Source: Seriola aureovittata
Taxonomy: Eukaryota; Chordata; Actinopteri; Carangiformes; Carangidae
Assembly: GCF_021018895.1 (NCBI RefSeq)
Contig: NC_079375.1
Coordinates: forward strand, 15,517,992 to 15,581,991
Direction of reading: 5' to 3'
DNA length: 64,000 bases
The notes below the pieces were generated by a model. It searched no databases. It had not been told where the DNA came from and worked only from the letters and a program-made list of their open reading frames with translations. Each line of letters begins with the position of its first letter. The first letter of the stretch is position 1. Below, piece after piece: positions 1 through 14,700 of this stretch. The position numbers and the translations under genes were made by a program.

Positions 1-680
1 GTATGGGGAAGCAGACTTCAGAGAAAGTAGCATTAATGTGGCACAAAAAAAAGTCATATTAATGATTACAGGATGGCGAGCATAACTTTTCGATTGCGTA
101 AGTGAATAACCTACAGGGGCGGTGGGAGTCTCGATCAGTATGGCGGTTTCACAGTGTGTACAGACACAACATTCTGCAAACGAGTGCAGCGGAGGCTGTC
201 AAAACCACTTTCACAATGGCAGGATATCCTGCAGGTCACAGAGCCACGTTAACCTCCAAGGGAAGTTGTCACTTGTTGGTAGGAAGTGAGGATTCCAGCG
301 TCTACTGGGGGAGTTTCATGAGGAGGTTGTGGTTTTAACTATACACTCTGTACAGATAGGGTGGGAAACAGTTGCATGGTATGCCATTATCTGCCACTAG
401 GGATTAGTCAATTAGATTTGAAATGTGTGTGTGTGAAAGAGAGAATTTTTGTTTTATGTATGATGTAATGTTGCACAGAAGTACATGTTCAGTTTCTCGT
501 AAGAGAATTGAATTGAATTGAATTGAATTGAATTGAATTGAATTGAATTGAATTGAATTGAATTGAATTAAATTGACCCACACCACAATGATCTGAATTA
601 AATTTAATGGAGCTAAACTCAAATGAATTGAATTGAATCAATAAGACCCACAACATGCTTGCGTGAGATCAAATACAAGG
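1..680. other. Left-edge intergenic DNA downstream of the tal1-type gene
   Basis: No supportable gene is seen here. The small reading frames have no recognisable domain and no splice-site support. The only clear structure is a pentanucleotide AATTG tract, listed separately. The right boundary is set by a likely minus-strand polyadenylation signal near 695-700. Confidence 0.5.
505..576. repeat. (AATTG)n pentanucleotide microsatellite
   Basis: About fourteen near-perfect tandem copies of AATTG are visible, with a small satellite of the same unit at about 625-638. The repeat keeps a minus-strand frame open by chance, so the open frame covering it is not a gene. Confidence 0.95.
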
Positions 681-1827
681 CATTTCCTCCGTGTGTTTTA
701 TTCAGGGGTTTTGTATAAAATTCATCGATTTAACATTGGATATATTTATAGATACAACTATCTTACAACAAATATGTCATTACCAAACGTACAATGTCCC
801 TTTACTGCAATTCATAAAATACCATAGTTACCAAAGGTACCAATAGAAGCTACTAAGTCCTGCTGAAAAAGCAGGGTAACCAACAACAGTGAGCAATACT
901 TTACTGTCTTTGTCAGAAAACTGCTGGTGTTGTTATGATATTAACACTGTGTGGTGTATGTGTGTGTGTGTGTTGGCATGTATGCCTCTATGTGGCTGTG
1001 TGCACATATGTGAAATGCGGCAATGAAGGGATTTATTTGTGTACCTTACTAAACTACAACTGCATTACAGTTTAAAAAAAAAAAAATACACTGAAAGAGA
1101 CATTCATATCAAAAGGACTCCATGGGTCAGCCCATGATTTCATATGACCCATATTTTGTACACTTAAAGAAACACACTGCATGTCTTGTACCTCCACAGC
1201 AATTTCAAATAGATATATTGATTCCAGGCAGTGAAATTGTCAAACTGTCTGGTGCCATATTTGGTGTCATTTTCTCATCACCAAAGTGTAAAAGAATTAA
1301 ATGGTACCACATTTGATGTACTAGGTTCAGTTGCTTGCTTTACATTATGAGTTTATCTCATTTCCTCTCATTTATCCTCATTTCCTGTCTACTAAAAGAC
1401 CATTTTGCTAGTAAACCCATCGACAAACACACTACGGTACATCTTAAATCACATGACTTGAACTCGAGTCACTGTTCATTACATTGTGCAGTGGAAATAT
1501 AATGCTATTTACAATACATACGTAACTGCATGGGTACAATTAGAGTCCAGTCCATTCATTTACGGCCTCCAACTGAGGCATACTTATTTTTGTGTCATTA
1601 TTCTAACACATTCAATTTGTTGGCCATAAATCTCCAGGTTTATTCAATGACACTTTAGAACCATTTACCTGCCGCACTCTGCAAGCATGTTAGATCTATT
1701 CTGCCTGCACCATAATGTAATCAATATTATCATTAGTGAATTTCAATATTACACATCAAAAGTATCTGCTGAGTGTCTCGTTGATTCTTTTGTTTGGTTT
1801 TGTCTTGTTTTGTTATGTTTGCTTGTT

Positions 1828-1875
<48 letters not shown>

Positions 1876-2221
1876 TTTTTTTTTTTAGAATATCCAGTCT
1901 TTGGACTTTCAAAACACAGAAAGTTATAAGCCGCAGGTCAGTCAAAGACATGAGACATGCAGAATTTACAAGTCTTTTGTTGGATCTAATTCAATCAATC
2001 ACCAATTGAACCAAGCTATTCATCAGGTGTAGTGTGGAGACAGGAATGTAAATCCTGATCCATTTTGGACACCACTATCTCACTACATGGCGCTTGATTC
2101 TCCTTTCTTACACTGACAACTCAAAGCTAACAGGTCCTGAGCATATCCATCTCTTACTTAGTCTCTCTCATTGTTCTCTTTCAGTCTCAGGTGTTGTGTC
2201 CGTGGTCTGTTGGCATCAGCA
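681..2221 (-). other. Probable 3' UTR of the tal1-type gene
   Basis: This stretch lies directly downstream of the tal1 stop codon on the minus strand. It contains no coding exon I can support. On the minus strand an AATAAA hexamer occurs at about 695-700, inside GTTTTATTC on the plus strand. That would give a 3' UTR of about 1.5 kb. It also holds a (TG)n plus poly-T tract at 1832-1886. The extent is inferred from the hexamer only. Confidence 0.4.
1832..1886. repeat. (TG)n followed by poly-T
   Basis: Uninterrupted TG dinucleotides run for about 40 bases and are followed by about 15 T. Both strands give artefactual poly-Cys/Val or poly-Thr/His reading frames. Confidence 0.95.
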
Positions 2222-4810
<2,589 letters not shown>

Positions 4811-6311
4811 TTTTATACCGTCACCACTCGCTCGAGTCCACTACTCCTGAATAAGATTTCCCTCGATTAATATACAGCTCCAAACATTATACAGTCTTAA
4901 TATAGCCTACCACGTAACCACGTAGGGAATTAACACTCCATTATTATTTCTCAAATTTAAGATGATTATTAGGATATTAGGCTATTATTACCTTTTGTAA
5001 TTATCATCATCATCGTTTGAATTAATATGATCAATTGCAGATTTTACATTTACAAAACAGAGTGTAAAAAATACAATTGATAGGATTTTAATTGCTGGCT
5101 TGGTAAATTGTTTATTGCAAATTAATGCATTTTTTCAATATTAAAAAAAAAAGATAAACAATATTCACTAGGCTACATATATTTTTCCACAAAAGATAAC
5201 ACTTATGATACATCACAACCCAATTTAAAAAGATATGAAAATTTAAACGAAATGTTTAATTATGGAGAATTCATCATTTTTGTGAGCTGTTGAAGGTTTG
5301 AGATCTTTTCTTGAAGTTAAACCTGCTAGGACATGACAGCTAATTGTATAATTATGAATTTGCCTCAGTTGGACATTTTTATGATAGATTTAGAGCTGGG
5401 GATATTTTTCAAACGTCAACTTGTCCTTTTCAAAGAGTTTTATCTTGTGGTTTCTGCATGCATGCATGTTTTTTTCCAATGAATCTCTTATCTAGCTTAC
5501 ACTTGGCCTTCAGCACAGTTTATGCCGTTAAGCTAATATCTGAAGGTCTGTTAACCCACGTTCGTGCTTTGTATGAATTTACACTGAAAGATTTTAAAAG
5601 CTAATTTCGGCTGCGGGTTTATTTAAAGGTGGAATTGTAAGAGAGATTGTGCCAGGACCACAAAGGCAGCTTGGTAATATCCATTCTTCGTCGAAATAAA
5701 ATCCCTCCTTTTTTCCCTGCCTTCAACAAATCCACAAATAACCTCGTGAATCCTCAGAAACACTTGGACCTGGTCGTTTTCACAGATGTCTGAGTAGGTT
5801 GTGTTATTTTTTTGTTTTATCGTGGTGAAGGCCATAGTGCTGTTGTTGTTAAAGCCGAACATCAAAGGCTTGTCATAGGCTATTGAATACACTACATAGC
5901 AATGGTAAGTGCTTGAGTCGATAAATAATTCGATTTAAAAAAAATGATCAGAAAATTATTAAAAAAACAACAACATACCGCGAATTTAAAAAGCGCACTT
6001 TTATTTCTGGGAATTCTCCAATAGGCCTCGCATCCGTTATTACATCCCGTACAGTCTCAACCACCCGATCGGACAATAGCAGAAAATATAGGCTAAATAT
6101 TTCGCACATAACACCAATAAAATTTAGACGATAGCGATCCAATTACAGTCCTTTGGAACAACGGACGTGGCGCTTTAAATAAAGAGATGTATTTTTTGCA
6201 CTTACCGCTCCAGCCGTGTTGTTGATGTTACTGTGTAAGTGGAGCCATTTTGTGAGTGGGTCATCCATGTCTGAGGTTTTTCTTTTTTTTTTTTCCCTGC
6301 CAGTTGTGGAG

Positions 6312-6312
<1 letters not shown>

Positions 6313-6403
<91 letters not shown>
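6313..6403. repeat. (GT)n microsatellite
   Basis: About 45 uninterrupted GT units sit roughly 1.5 kb upstream of the tal1 start, just before a GC-richer patch. The poly-Cys/Val and poly-His/Thr frames over it are artefacts. Confidence 0.95.
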
Positions 6404-6405
<2 letters not shown>

Positions 6406-6688
6406 CTGAGTTATTTCTCGCCGCATCCAGTGCGCTCCCTCAGTGTGGGGAGCGGAACACAGGCCGCAATGTGGCCGAGGGAGATAAGCGCACGGCAGCG
6501 GCCTCTTCATTCCCGATAAGCCCCTAAACCCATTATTTATGAAATGATTCATTATTATTTGGCTGTCGTGGGCTATACAGGCTTGTGGAGGGCAAAGCAT
6601 TAAAAAAAAAGCAAACAGGCACAGCGCAACGGCCTGTAACAACGCGAGGTAGTATACTGTAGCCTGAGCTATAGTTGAGGTGTTTTAA

Positions 6689-6709
6689 TTTTTTTTTTTT
6701 TTTTTTTTT
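6689..6709. repeat. Poly-T run
   Basis: A run of about 21 T bases, consistent with an old retroposed tail or slippage tract. No target-site duplication was identified. Confidence 0.85.
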
Positions 6710-7084
6710 GATGAAAGAAACAAAAGCTCAAGTTAAGCTTTTGACCTATTTCTATTTCCAACAAAGGGGTTTTCGCTAAGCCCATTTAAAATAAGATAAC
6801 TGATGATAGCAGAGGGTCGCCTACCTTTTTTAAAAATGATTTATTTATTTATTATTTTATCCTTAAAAAGCAGTATATCCATTAATCCATATCTATTTCT
6901 GCGCCTTGAGGCTAGATGTGCCACTGATACAATAGATTACTAAAAGGACGGGGTCTAATTATGAGAACGTTGCCTTAATTGGATGTGACACAATTCTTCT
7001 TAGATAGAGAAATAAATAAATAAATACATAAATGAATAAATAAATGTTGCTTTTGCTTGTCATTGTTTGTATCGGGGATGGCGC

Positions 7085-7250
7085 TTTGGTCGGCGGTTCC
7101 CCGGGGTCCATGGGGTGTCATGGCTGGAGGAGATAAAAGCGCATCGGCTTCTGGTCCATCAGATAAAACAGCAGAAACATCAACGGTGACGCGCTATCAG
7201 AGCACATCCAGGACAGCCTCAATGGTAGCAGGTACATCCTAACAACGGAT
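7085..7250. promoter_or_regulatory. Possible GATA-site cluster upstream of tal1
   Basis: Non-repetitive, GC-richer sequence with two AGATAA (WGATAR) motifs about 40 bp apart, at about 7131 and 7170. It lies about 2.3 kb upstream of a tal1-type gene, and TAL1 family genes are known to be controlled by GATA and ETS factors. There is no conservation evidence in this window, so this is only a candidate. Confidence 0.2.
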
Positions 7251-7305
7251 TTCCCACATGTTTTTTTTTTCCTTGTAGTCAAACAAATTTATACATTTAA
7301 ACAGA

Positions 7306-7332
7306 CTAATCAAAAAAAAAAAAAAAAAAAAA
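7306..7332. repeat. Poly-A run
   Basis: About 22 consecutive A bases followed by an A/G-rich tail. Nothing else distinctive is seen. Confidence 0.85.
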
Positions 7333-7432
7333 GAAAGAAAAAGAAAAATTCAGGCATTTTAACAAACTGCCCAACTTCAGTCAAATAAACCCGTGACATG
7401 GCAAATAATAGAGCACATGCTGCGTTATAGAC

Positions 7433-7506
<74 letters not shown>
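7433..7506. repeat. (GATA)n tetranucleotide microsatellite
   Basis: About 18 tandem copies of the AGAT/GATA unit, degrading to TTAG at the right end. Confidence 0.95.
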
Positions 7507-7950
7507 TTAGTTAGTTAGTGTGGGACATATCTGACACGTTACATGTTTTACACGTTTTGAAAGCTGATGTTTCAAAAAAACTACAATCAGTCACGACCTT
7601 TAAACAGCAGTCACGACCATCATCCTACATCCTGCGCTTTACTACAGCATCGCCTGACCTTCATACCTTTTTCTAAGCATCTTCCAAAGACACCGCGAGG
7701 GAAGCTCTTAAAATGTATGATTTAAAATTTGCACAAGCGAGGTTTAATTTTTGTGAGATGTACTGTCAATTCAAGGAAGTGACTTTATAAATTCACATGA
7801 CTGGGAATCATACCCCAAGTTTAAAACATTTCAAATATGTTATGTTGCATGCATCTAATGATTTTTGTATTTGTGTGATTTTTGTGACAGACATAGTATG
7901 TGCATGATAAATGAATGCATTCAAGAATAAAACGTTTGGCAAAATAAAAC

Positions 7951-8786
7951 ATTTTTATTTAGAAGCAAACCAGTATCAATGCCATGAAGCACTAGATGAT
8001 ACAGCACAAGTAAAATGAAGTGACCATGCAGTGCATCAGAGAAATATGATCTACGGGGGGGGGGAAGAGATAATCCTTAGCTAGTTTGTTTAGACATCAT
8101 TTTTTGAGGCAGTTTCATTACAGTGGAGGGCACCCATGTATACCAATGTATGAGATAGCCTCTTTAGTTTGAGGGCCTCATAGGCCAAAATAACATCTGT
8201 GAAACATCCTTACACATGTCAATCATATGAAATAATCAACAAGATTAATGGAAACAGAATTGTACGACATCTGGAACGTGACAAAATATAGTTTCGCTCA
8301 CTAAGCATTTGGAGTGTCATATTCTGTGTGCTGTAAGGAGCAAAATAAATCACAAGAAAATAAAAGTGGAAGTTTAGGTTTATCCCTATCTGACCATATA
8401 AACCAAACTTTGTACACAGAGACAAGTTGTGCTGGGTTTGAATCAGTATTATTAGATCACAATATATTCCCTGAAATCAGTTAATAACTAACTTAGTCCT
8501 CTCTGCTACTGGCTTTGTTTGGTTTCAGATTTATTTGCTTATTTTATTGATTTGACATGGTAGTCCAAATCTCTTGCAGCGTCATATTATTGTTGAACAT
8601 GGGTTTGCACTAATAGAAAGTGAACTTCTAATCCTGTTATCCCATGTAGCCATTCTGCTATGTGAGACTGCACTGACTATCTTACATCTACCTATAGGTT
8701 ACAGTCCATCAGCAGTATTTGCAGTGTTGAATTATAAACCACGGCCCCAGGAGAAAAATGGCTCCGTGCCACGTCTGTTTTTCCAG
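7951..8786 (-). other. Probable 3' UTR of the KIAA1614-like gene
   Basis: Sequence downstream of the KIAA1614-like stop codon at 8787. Minus-strand AATAAA hexamers occur at 8543-8548, 8530-8535 and 7954-7959. The first two would give a UTR of about 250 bp and the last one about 830 bp. No coding exon is seen. Confidence 0.35.
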
Positions 8787-11700
8787 TCAGCGCTGGTTCC
8801 GTCGCGCCGGCATGATCCGAAGAGAAGTGGTGCTTTCCCGGGTCATGAGCCGCGTCACCTGGTCCAGACTGAGTCCAGCCACTGGCTCTCCATTCACCTG
8901 CAGAATTTCATCGCCGATGCCCAGGAGACCTACAAAGGGCCCTTCACCACTACCATCACCCACTTTCTCCACGTATACACCTGGAAGAGGAAGACGATGC
9001 AAGGGGAAAAGAAAGAAGGGACATGAATGAAAACAAGAAGTGTGAGTAGGTAGGAAAACAGGTGGAAGCAGAGAGGGGAGATAGTGGATGCCTTTGTGTT
9101 TAGTGAACCATATACAACCGATATACACGAAACTGCAATCAGTCCAATTAATAAAACAGCTCTACCAGGATGAGAAGCAAACATAAACTGTAAGTGAATT
9201 TCTGCTAAATTGACCCAGTGTTTTGGCTTGTTTGATGATGTATCTGATTATCTTTGATTACCAATTTGACCTATAGCTTACTTTTAACAGTGAAACCAAA
9301 GCACATTTACATCATAACAATGATAAATGTTATTATTATAGAATCAACATTTCTATTCTATTTTCAGTTTACATAACATGTTATTGGAGAATAGCCTAAC
9401 TGTGGCCTAAGACAATAAAGTTACCCCCAAATTTAACAAATAATTGCCAACCTAAACTTCAGATTGTAGGAAATATTGATTTCATTAAGTTACCTGTGTC
9501 TGGTCGACCTTTGCCTCTCGAAATGACAAAACCGAAAGGACCATTCGGGGGTCTGATGAGCTCCAGGAGGAGGGTCCCATCAGGGAAAGCCTGGGTGACC
9601 CGGCCCACTGGGCGCACTATTCTGGAGGCAAGAACGTCGTCATCACTCAGGGCCCTGTGGAGCTCAAGCTGAGGGCTGTCAGGGCTGTAGAAAAGAGAAA
9701 TTCAGCTCTTGTCATTTCTTAAGAACCAGAACAATGTAGAATGTTGTTTAATACCACTTTCTTTTTTCTTCCTCTCTATCCATCTCTCTACTTTATTTTT
9801 GTTTGACACCTACCTGGGTGCCAGGCCGTATGGTATGTGCACCTCTCCCAGTATTGTTGAACGCTCTGTTCGTCTCTCTAAACTCTGCACTGAGGACGCT
9901 TTGCGCAGTTGGGCCAGTGGCAGCACCTAGTGGCGAATAAAAGGAACTGTAACAAATTGTGTATTTCGTATTGGCAAAATGCACCAGATAAGCTTCTGGA
10001 ACTTTTAACTTTTTGGCTTTAACATCCCTTTAAAACTAACGGGGACAGAGTTTGGCACCACAAACATACATTATGCTAATAGAGGCTGTGATTGGCTGGA
10101 GCAGAAAGTTGTTTACATTTGTTTAGTATTCTCTTGCCGCTGCCAAGAGGACAACAAGGATGACGACCACAGAAAGTGGATGGAAGCCCGAATGCATTAT
10201 TTGTGCTGCCAGTGTGAGGCAGGAATACTTCAAAGCCCTGGTTGGTCCACTGTGGCAAATGAGTAGTGAAAGGCACTTCAAAGCAGAACGGGAACTTTAA
10301 AGATATGTAAATAAGATGTGTTTTCCCTATGGCTTAAGTTCTTTAGGTAAAAAATAAATAAATAAAAATCACATCTATTGGATGTGGTGAAATAAAACAA
10401 AAATGAAGAGAATACAAAGACAATCACAGTGCAGCACAGTGGTCCAGAGGAAGAAATAACATGGCATGAAAAATGTACTCTTGCTCACTGTGTTCAGGGT
10501 CTGCAGTGAGGGTGTCCTCTGTATGCGGATGGTAGGCTGTGGCCTGCGTGTGGGACTTGGGGAAGCAGAGCTGGCCCGGGGGGGAGTGGGGATACTGAGC
10601 TGTTCCATGCTGCTGGAGCGGCCTCCTTTAACAAGTCTACCGACACTATTCAGACCTATGGAGGAAAAGAAGCGACGCAGGAAGAGCTTTGGCCGTCCAT
10701 CCAGCTTTCTGTAAAATAAAGGTTAAAAGTATTTTTTAGTTGACGGTAATGTAGACTCAGATATCAGTAGTAAAGACACAATTACATAACAAAGTAAACC
10801 AACACAGCACAGGATGTGTAGGATGGAGATTTTTAAACAACTGTTATAATGATTGGTAATGGTTTTATCACACTGCTAATGCTTTTAATTTCCAGAAGAG
10901 GGCAGGATTGTCTTGATATTCACAGAATATTTGGAACTGTAATATCCTGGGGACTGTGGGTCAGGGTTTTAATCTCCTAACTGCTACCCCTGGCACGCTC
11001 AAGTCATTATGGGAACAGCATTGGTGGGGGCAAAGGGATTTATTGTCTAAGCTATGACAAGAGCGTTGTTATCTTGGCTTACCTGGACCCGTCAGAGTTT
11101 TCCTCCCATATGGCCTCAGCTTTCAGATGTTCTGCTCTCAGCAGCTCAGCTCTGAGGTCCTCGGCCCGAGACATAGCCAGGCCTCGCAGAGCTGGACGAC
11201 ACTCAGGACCAGAACCGGGGTCTGCACTTAATCCTGCTGGTAGAAAAGGATGGACTGAGTTGATGTCAAAGAATCATTCTGTTGTTTTCTGCAAGGTTTT
11301 AAATATGATGATGCAAATTCCACAGAACAGATTTAAGCTATAATGTTCTGGTTTTTGCATAAAGTTCTACATCCACTGTTCCACAATGTAATCAACCCAA
11401 ATATTATGTTGTATTTATGTACAATTTTGAGGTGCATGAAAAGTAACCTAAAATGGTACTTTATACTTGCACTTTGCTACGTTTCATTGGGAAATACAGT
11501 ATTTTTTAATTCTACCATTTACTGCTACTACAGTACTTTTACTGGTGATACATTTTACTAATGATATTTCAGTACTTTTAATTATAGGTAAAAATCTAAA
11601 TGCAGGACTGACTTGGAACACTGTGGTATTGCCATAAAAAGCAAAGGATCTAAGGATCTACTTTTTCCACCACTGCTTCTCCAGAATATTAAATCCCCTC

Positions 11701-14700
11701 ATAATAATTTACAGTATCAATCCATGATTCCATCCATCGAACAATACGCGTTACATATCCTCATCTCTCTACACTCTGTGCTGCAGGAACTATAGTCTAT
11801 TCATAGCTTTGCTCATCCACAGTGACCACTCACCTGTTCCATCTGGTGTGGCATCCCAGAGCTCAGCAGCCGGCAGGTCTGGGGTGAGTCGGGCCGGGGA
11901 GTACCTCAAAGTGGAGGGCCTGATACAGGGCACTGGGCTGATTGTTGAGGATGTCCCTTGGGTTAAAGACACTGGGGACTCCCTTCTTGCTTCTGGAGAG
12001 TCCAGGAGGGCTAAATGCTGAGACCCGCCCTCTCCTCCCTGATTCGAGGTCATCTGGAACTGAACTGTGGACTGACCGGCAGCAGAGCGATTCCTTGAGC
12101 TTGACTTTAGGGCTGACTTTATTGGAAGCGATGGGGTTGGTGATTCCCTGAGTCCACCAGATGCCTCCAGCAAACATGGTTCGAGATCAATGGGGCTGCC
12201 GGGTGCAAATGAAACAGCTCTGCTCAAGTTGACCCTGTTCCTTGGATTTGAGTTACGCCGCTGAGCCCATGATGGACCATAAGGGCCATGACCAGACTCA
12301 AGCCGACTTTCTCCTTTCCTGCTCCTTCTCCTTAGTTTTCCAAACCCTGATGACTTCCAACCTGTGCTACTCTCTTTATTTTCCCCCAGCACATAAGCTC
12401 CAGCAAAGGTGACAGTTAGAGGAGCTTTAGGACGAGTACTCACCTCCGGCTTGTTTGGAGGCACCCAGCGGGGAACCAGTTTTCCCCGTGGGTCCTCTGG
12501 GTTGCCAGGCTGCTGTGGTTCAGTGTTCTGTGCATCTGACTGTGATAAGACCAGCTGAGGTTCCCTGACTACAGAGCCACATGCCTCACATTTCTTCACC
12601 AGCACTATTATCTCTTTAATCACTGTGGTGGTTTCACCACTGACAGCTTCTTGCTTCTGTGAGGGAGGCGTAGAGACACTTCTGTGGCTTCTGCTCCTCT
12701 CTGAACCACTGCTGCTAGAATCTGTATTACTGTTACTGTTACTATTACTTTTGGACTTAGGGACCCCGGGCCTGCCACGCTGCCTGACCCTATCCAAGTA
12801 CCGAGACTCTGCTTCTTTCTCTGATTCGTCCTCAAAGCGCACCCGTGTGGGTGAACAACCGTACCGTCTCGATCGTCCACCTTGGTCACAAGGGGAAGTG
12901 TCTCTTGGAGTTGGGACGAGGAGGGGACCAGATACAGTTTGAGCTGTAAGATCTTCTTTGGTTTGAGTGGCTTTCTGCTCTGGCGTTTGTCTGGGAGATT
13001 CAATTTGCTGCTTCTTCCTGCAAGAAATAACAGAGAGGTGTGTATTAAAAACATTTTAAAGCAACAAATGTTTTGTCTGTAAGAGAGTTTAACTCAACTC
13101 GTAGACTAATAGCTTATGGAAATGGGGCAAAATAAAAGCAGTGAACATCAGATTAAAATTTAAACTCAGTCCTCTATCAGAAACAGATTGGGTTGATTGA
13201 AGACTCCCTTCAGTACCCATTTTCAAAATAATAGGTGATAAGATAAACATATGATACGCTAAACTGCAATAAGATAAACTGTACATAGTGGTGACATGTA
13301 TGTCTCAGCCACCACAGACCACATTTGTTGTCTAGTCACAAATATAGGAGCCATTGCAAAGTAAATGCTTCCTGCTGATAAAAGGGGATTTCAGGAACAA
13401 AACTGCATGACGTATACACTATTACACAAACAGAATGAAAGCTAACATCTTCACGACAATTACAAAGCACTGTCTGGTTCCAAAGCTTTAACCTATTTTC
13501 AGTTATGCAACCTTCGCTTTGCCAAAACAGGCCAAGTGCATGAGAAGGATGAACAAAGCAGTCTCGTCTAACTTGCAAAAATGCCAAAGGAGTCATCGCC
13601 CTCGCAGGCATTTGCAGCCAACTTACACAGTGGCTCTCTGATCAGAATGGGAGCGTCTGCAGGGGCGATCGCCTTTAATGTGACTGGAGCGAGCCTTGAG
13701 TCGTGCTCGCTCCAGGAGACGTTTGGCTTGCTCATGTCTTGGGCTCAGAGGAAGCTCATCACTGATTACAAGAAGTGACCTGATGATGAAGAGAAAGAGA
13801 GAGAGAGATGTTTCAGTAGAGAAATGAATCATTTAGGTGATGAAAGCAGCAGGGGAATAGATAGAGCTGAACGCATGAGAGACTAGGTTACATCGCCAGC
13901 TGTCTGAATGAAACTGAATATTTGAGGAAGTCTTCAAATGTGCAAAGCTTATTGTGTGTTGTAGTATATCCAGCAACATCATATTCCCCGGAGATTGATT
14001 TAACATAGAGTGAGTCAAGCTGCATCTTCTTAAGCTGTCTTATGTAATATCAGATAGATAGACTGGGGCGTGGCACTGGCGGTGAGCAGCAGAGAGAAAC
14101 GTCATCCATCCATCTATCCTTATGCCCAGCAGCTTAGCTGCTCTGCATTGTGCTTCATCGTCTGTACTTGTCTTTATCCCCTGGCCCAGTGATAAAGATA
14201 GCATGATACACCAGCCATGTGGATTATCCTTGTAATGGACTGAGTGTGATTCATTCTCTCCTGTGTGTTAAGAGGAGAACATAGTGGTGTTTCAATAGAT
14301 TACAGTTTGTCATGTCAATGTTTTATCCCAACGCTGACAAACATGATATAATTAGTAGCCTGTTTTGGTATTTTACGCAGCGGTTTCATTCTGCAGATTA
14401 TAACGATGATGATCATAATGCACTCTGTAATAATAATGCCCTTTAAAGTATCCACACCATTACTGAAGATAAACTGAAAAGATGTGGATCAGCTGAATAA
14501 TATAAGAAATTAGCCAAATTCTATGCTGAAAAATGTAATTTTTTTTTGTTGCTGGATTGCACAACACATTTATTTATCTATTTCTTTATTTTGTTTCACT
14601 GACTTAAAATATGACGCCTTAAAGTGTGATGTGTAGTTTTTGTCTTGAAAATGATTAAACCCTGCTGTCACTGTGTTTGTTTTGATTGTGCATGAGGCAG

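Larger units (their letters stand above)
4811..7950. other. 5' flank of the tal1-type gene (no coding exon seen)
   Basis: The tal1 upstream region is AT-rich from 4860 to about 6180, with a GC-richer patch at about 6410-6530. It contains the microsatellites listed separately. The open frame at 5623-5892 (minus) has no recognisable domain and no splice context. Any 5' non-coding tal1 exon, as known for mammalian TAL1, would lie here, but I cannot place one. Confidence 0.4.

Noticed and set aside
404..622. Minus-strand frame rich in FNSIQ repeats
   Set aside because: It is the AATTG microsatellite read in frame, not a protein.
5623..5892. 89-residue minus-strand frame upstream of tal1
   Set aside because: AT-rich, no recognisable motif, no splice sites linking it to tal1.
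6202..6642. 146-residue minus-strand frame with a poly-His/Thr run
   Set aside because: Driven by the GT microsatellite; no domain, no splice context.
7057..7242. 61-residue plus-strand frame rich in Ser/Thr
   Set aside because: Low-complexity composition and no supported exon borders; more plausible as regulatory DNA.
12620..13054. 144-residue minus-strand frame overlapping the KIAA1614-like exon 4
   Set aside because: It is in a different frame from the phase-consistent exon 13017-11834, which continues into the upstream exon at 13627.
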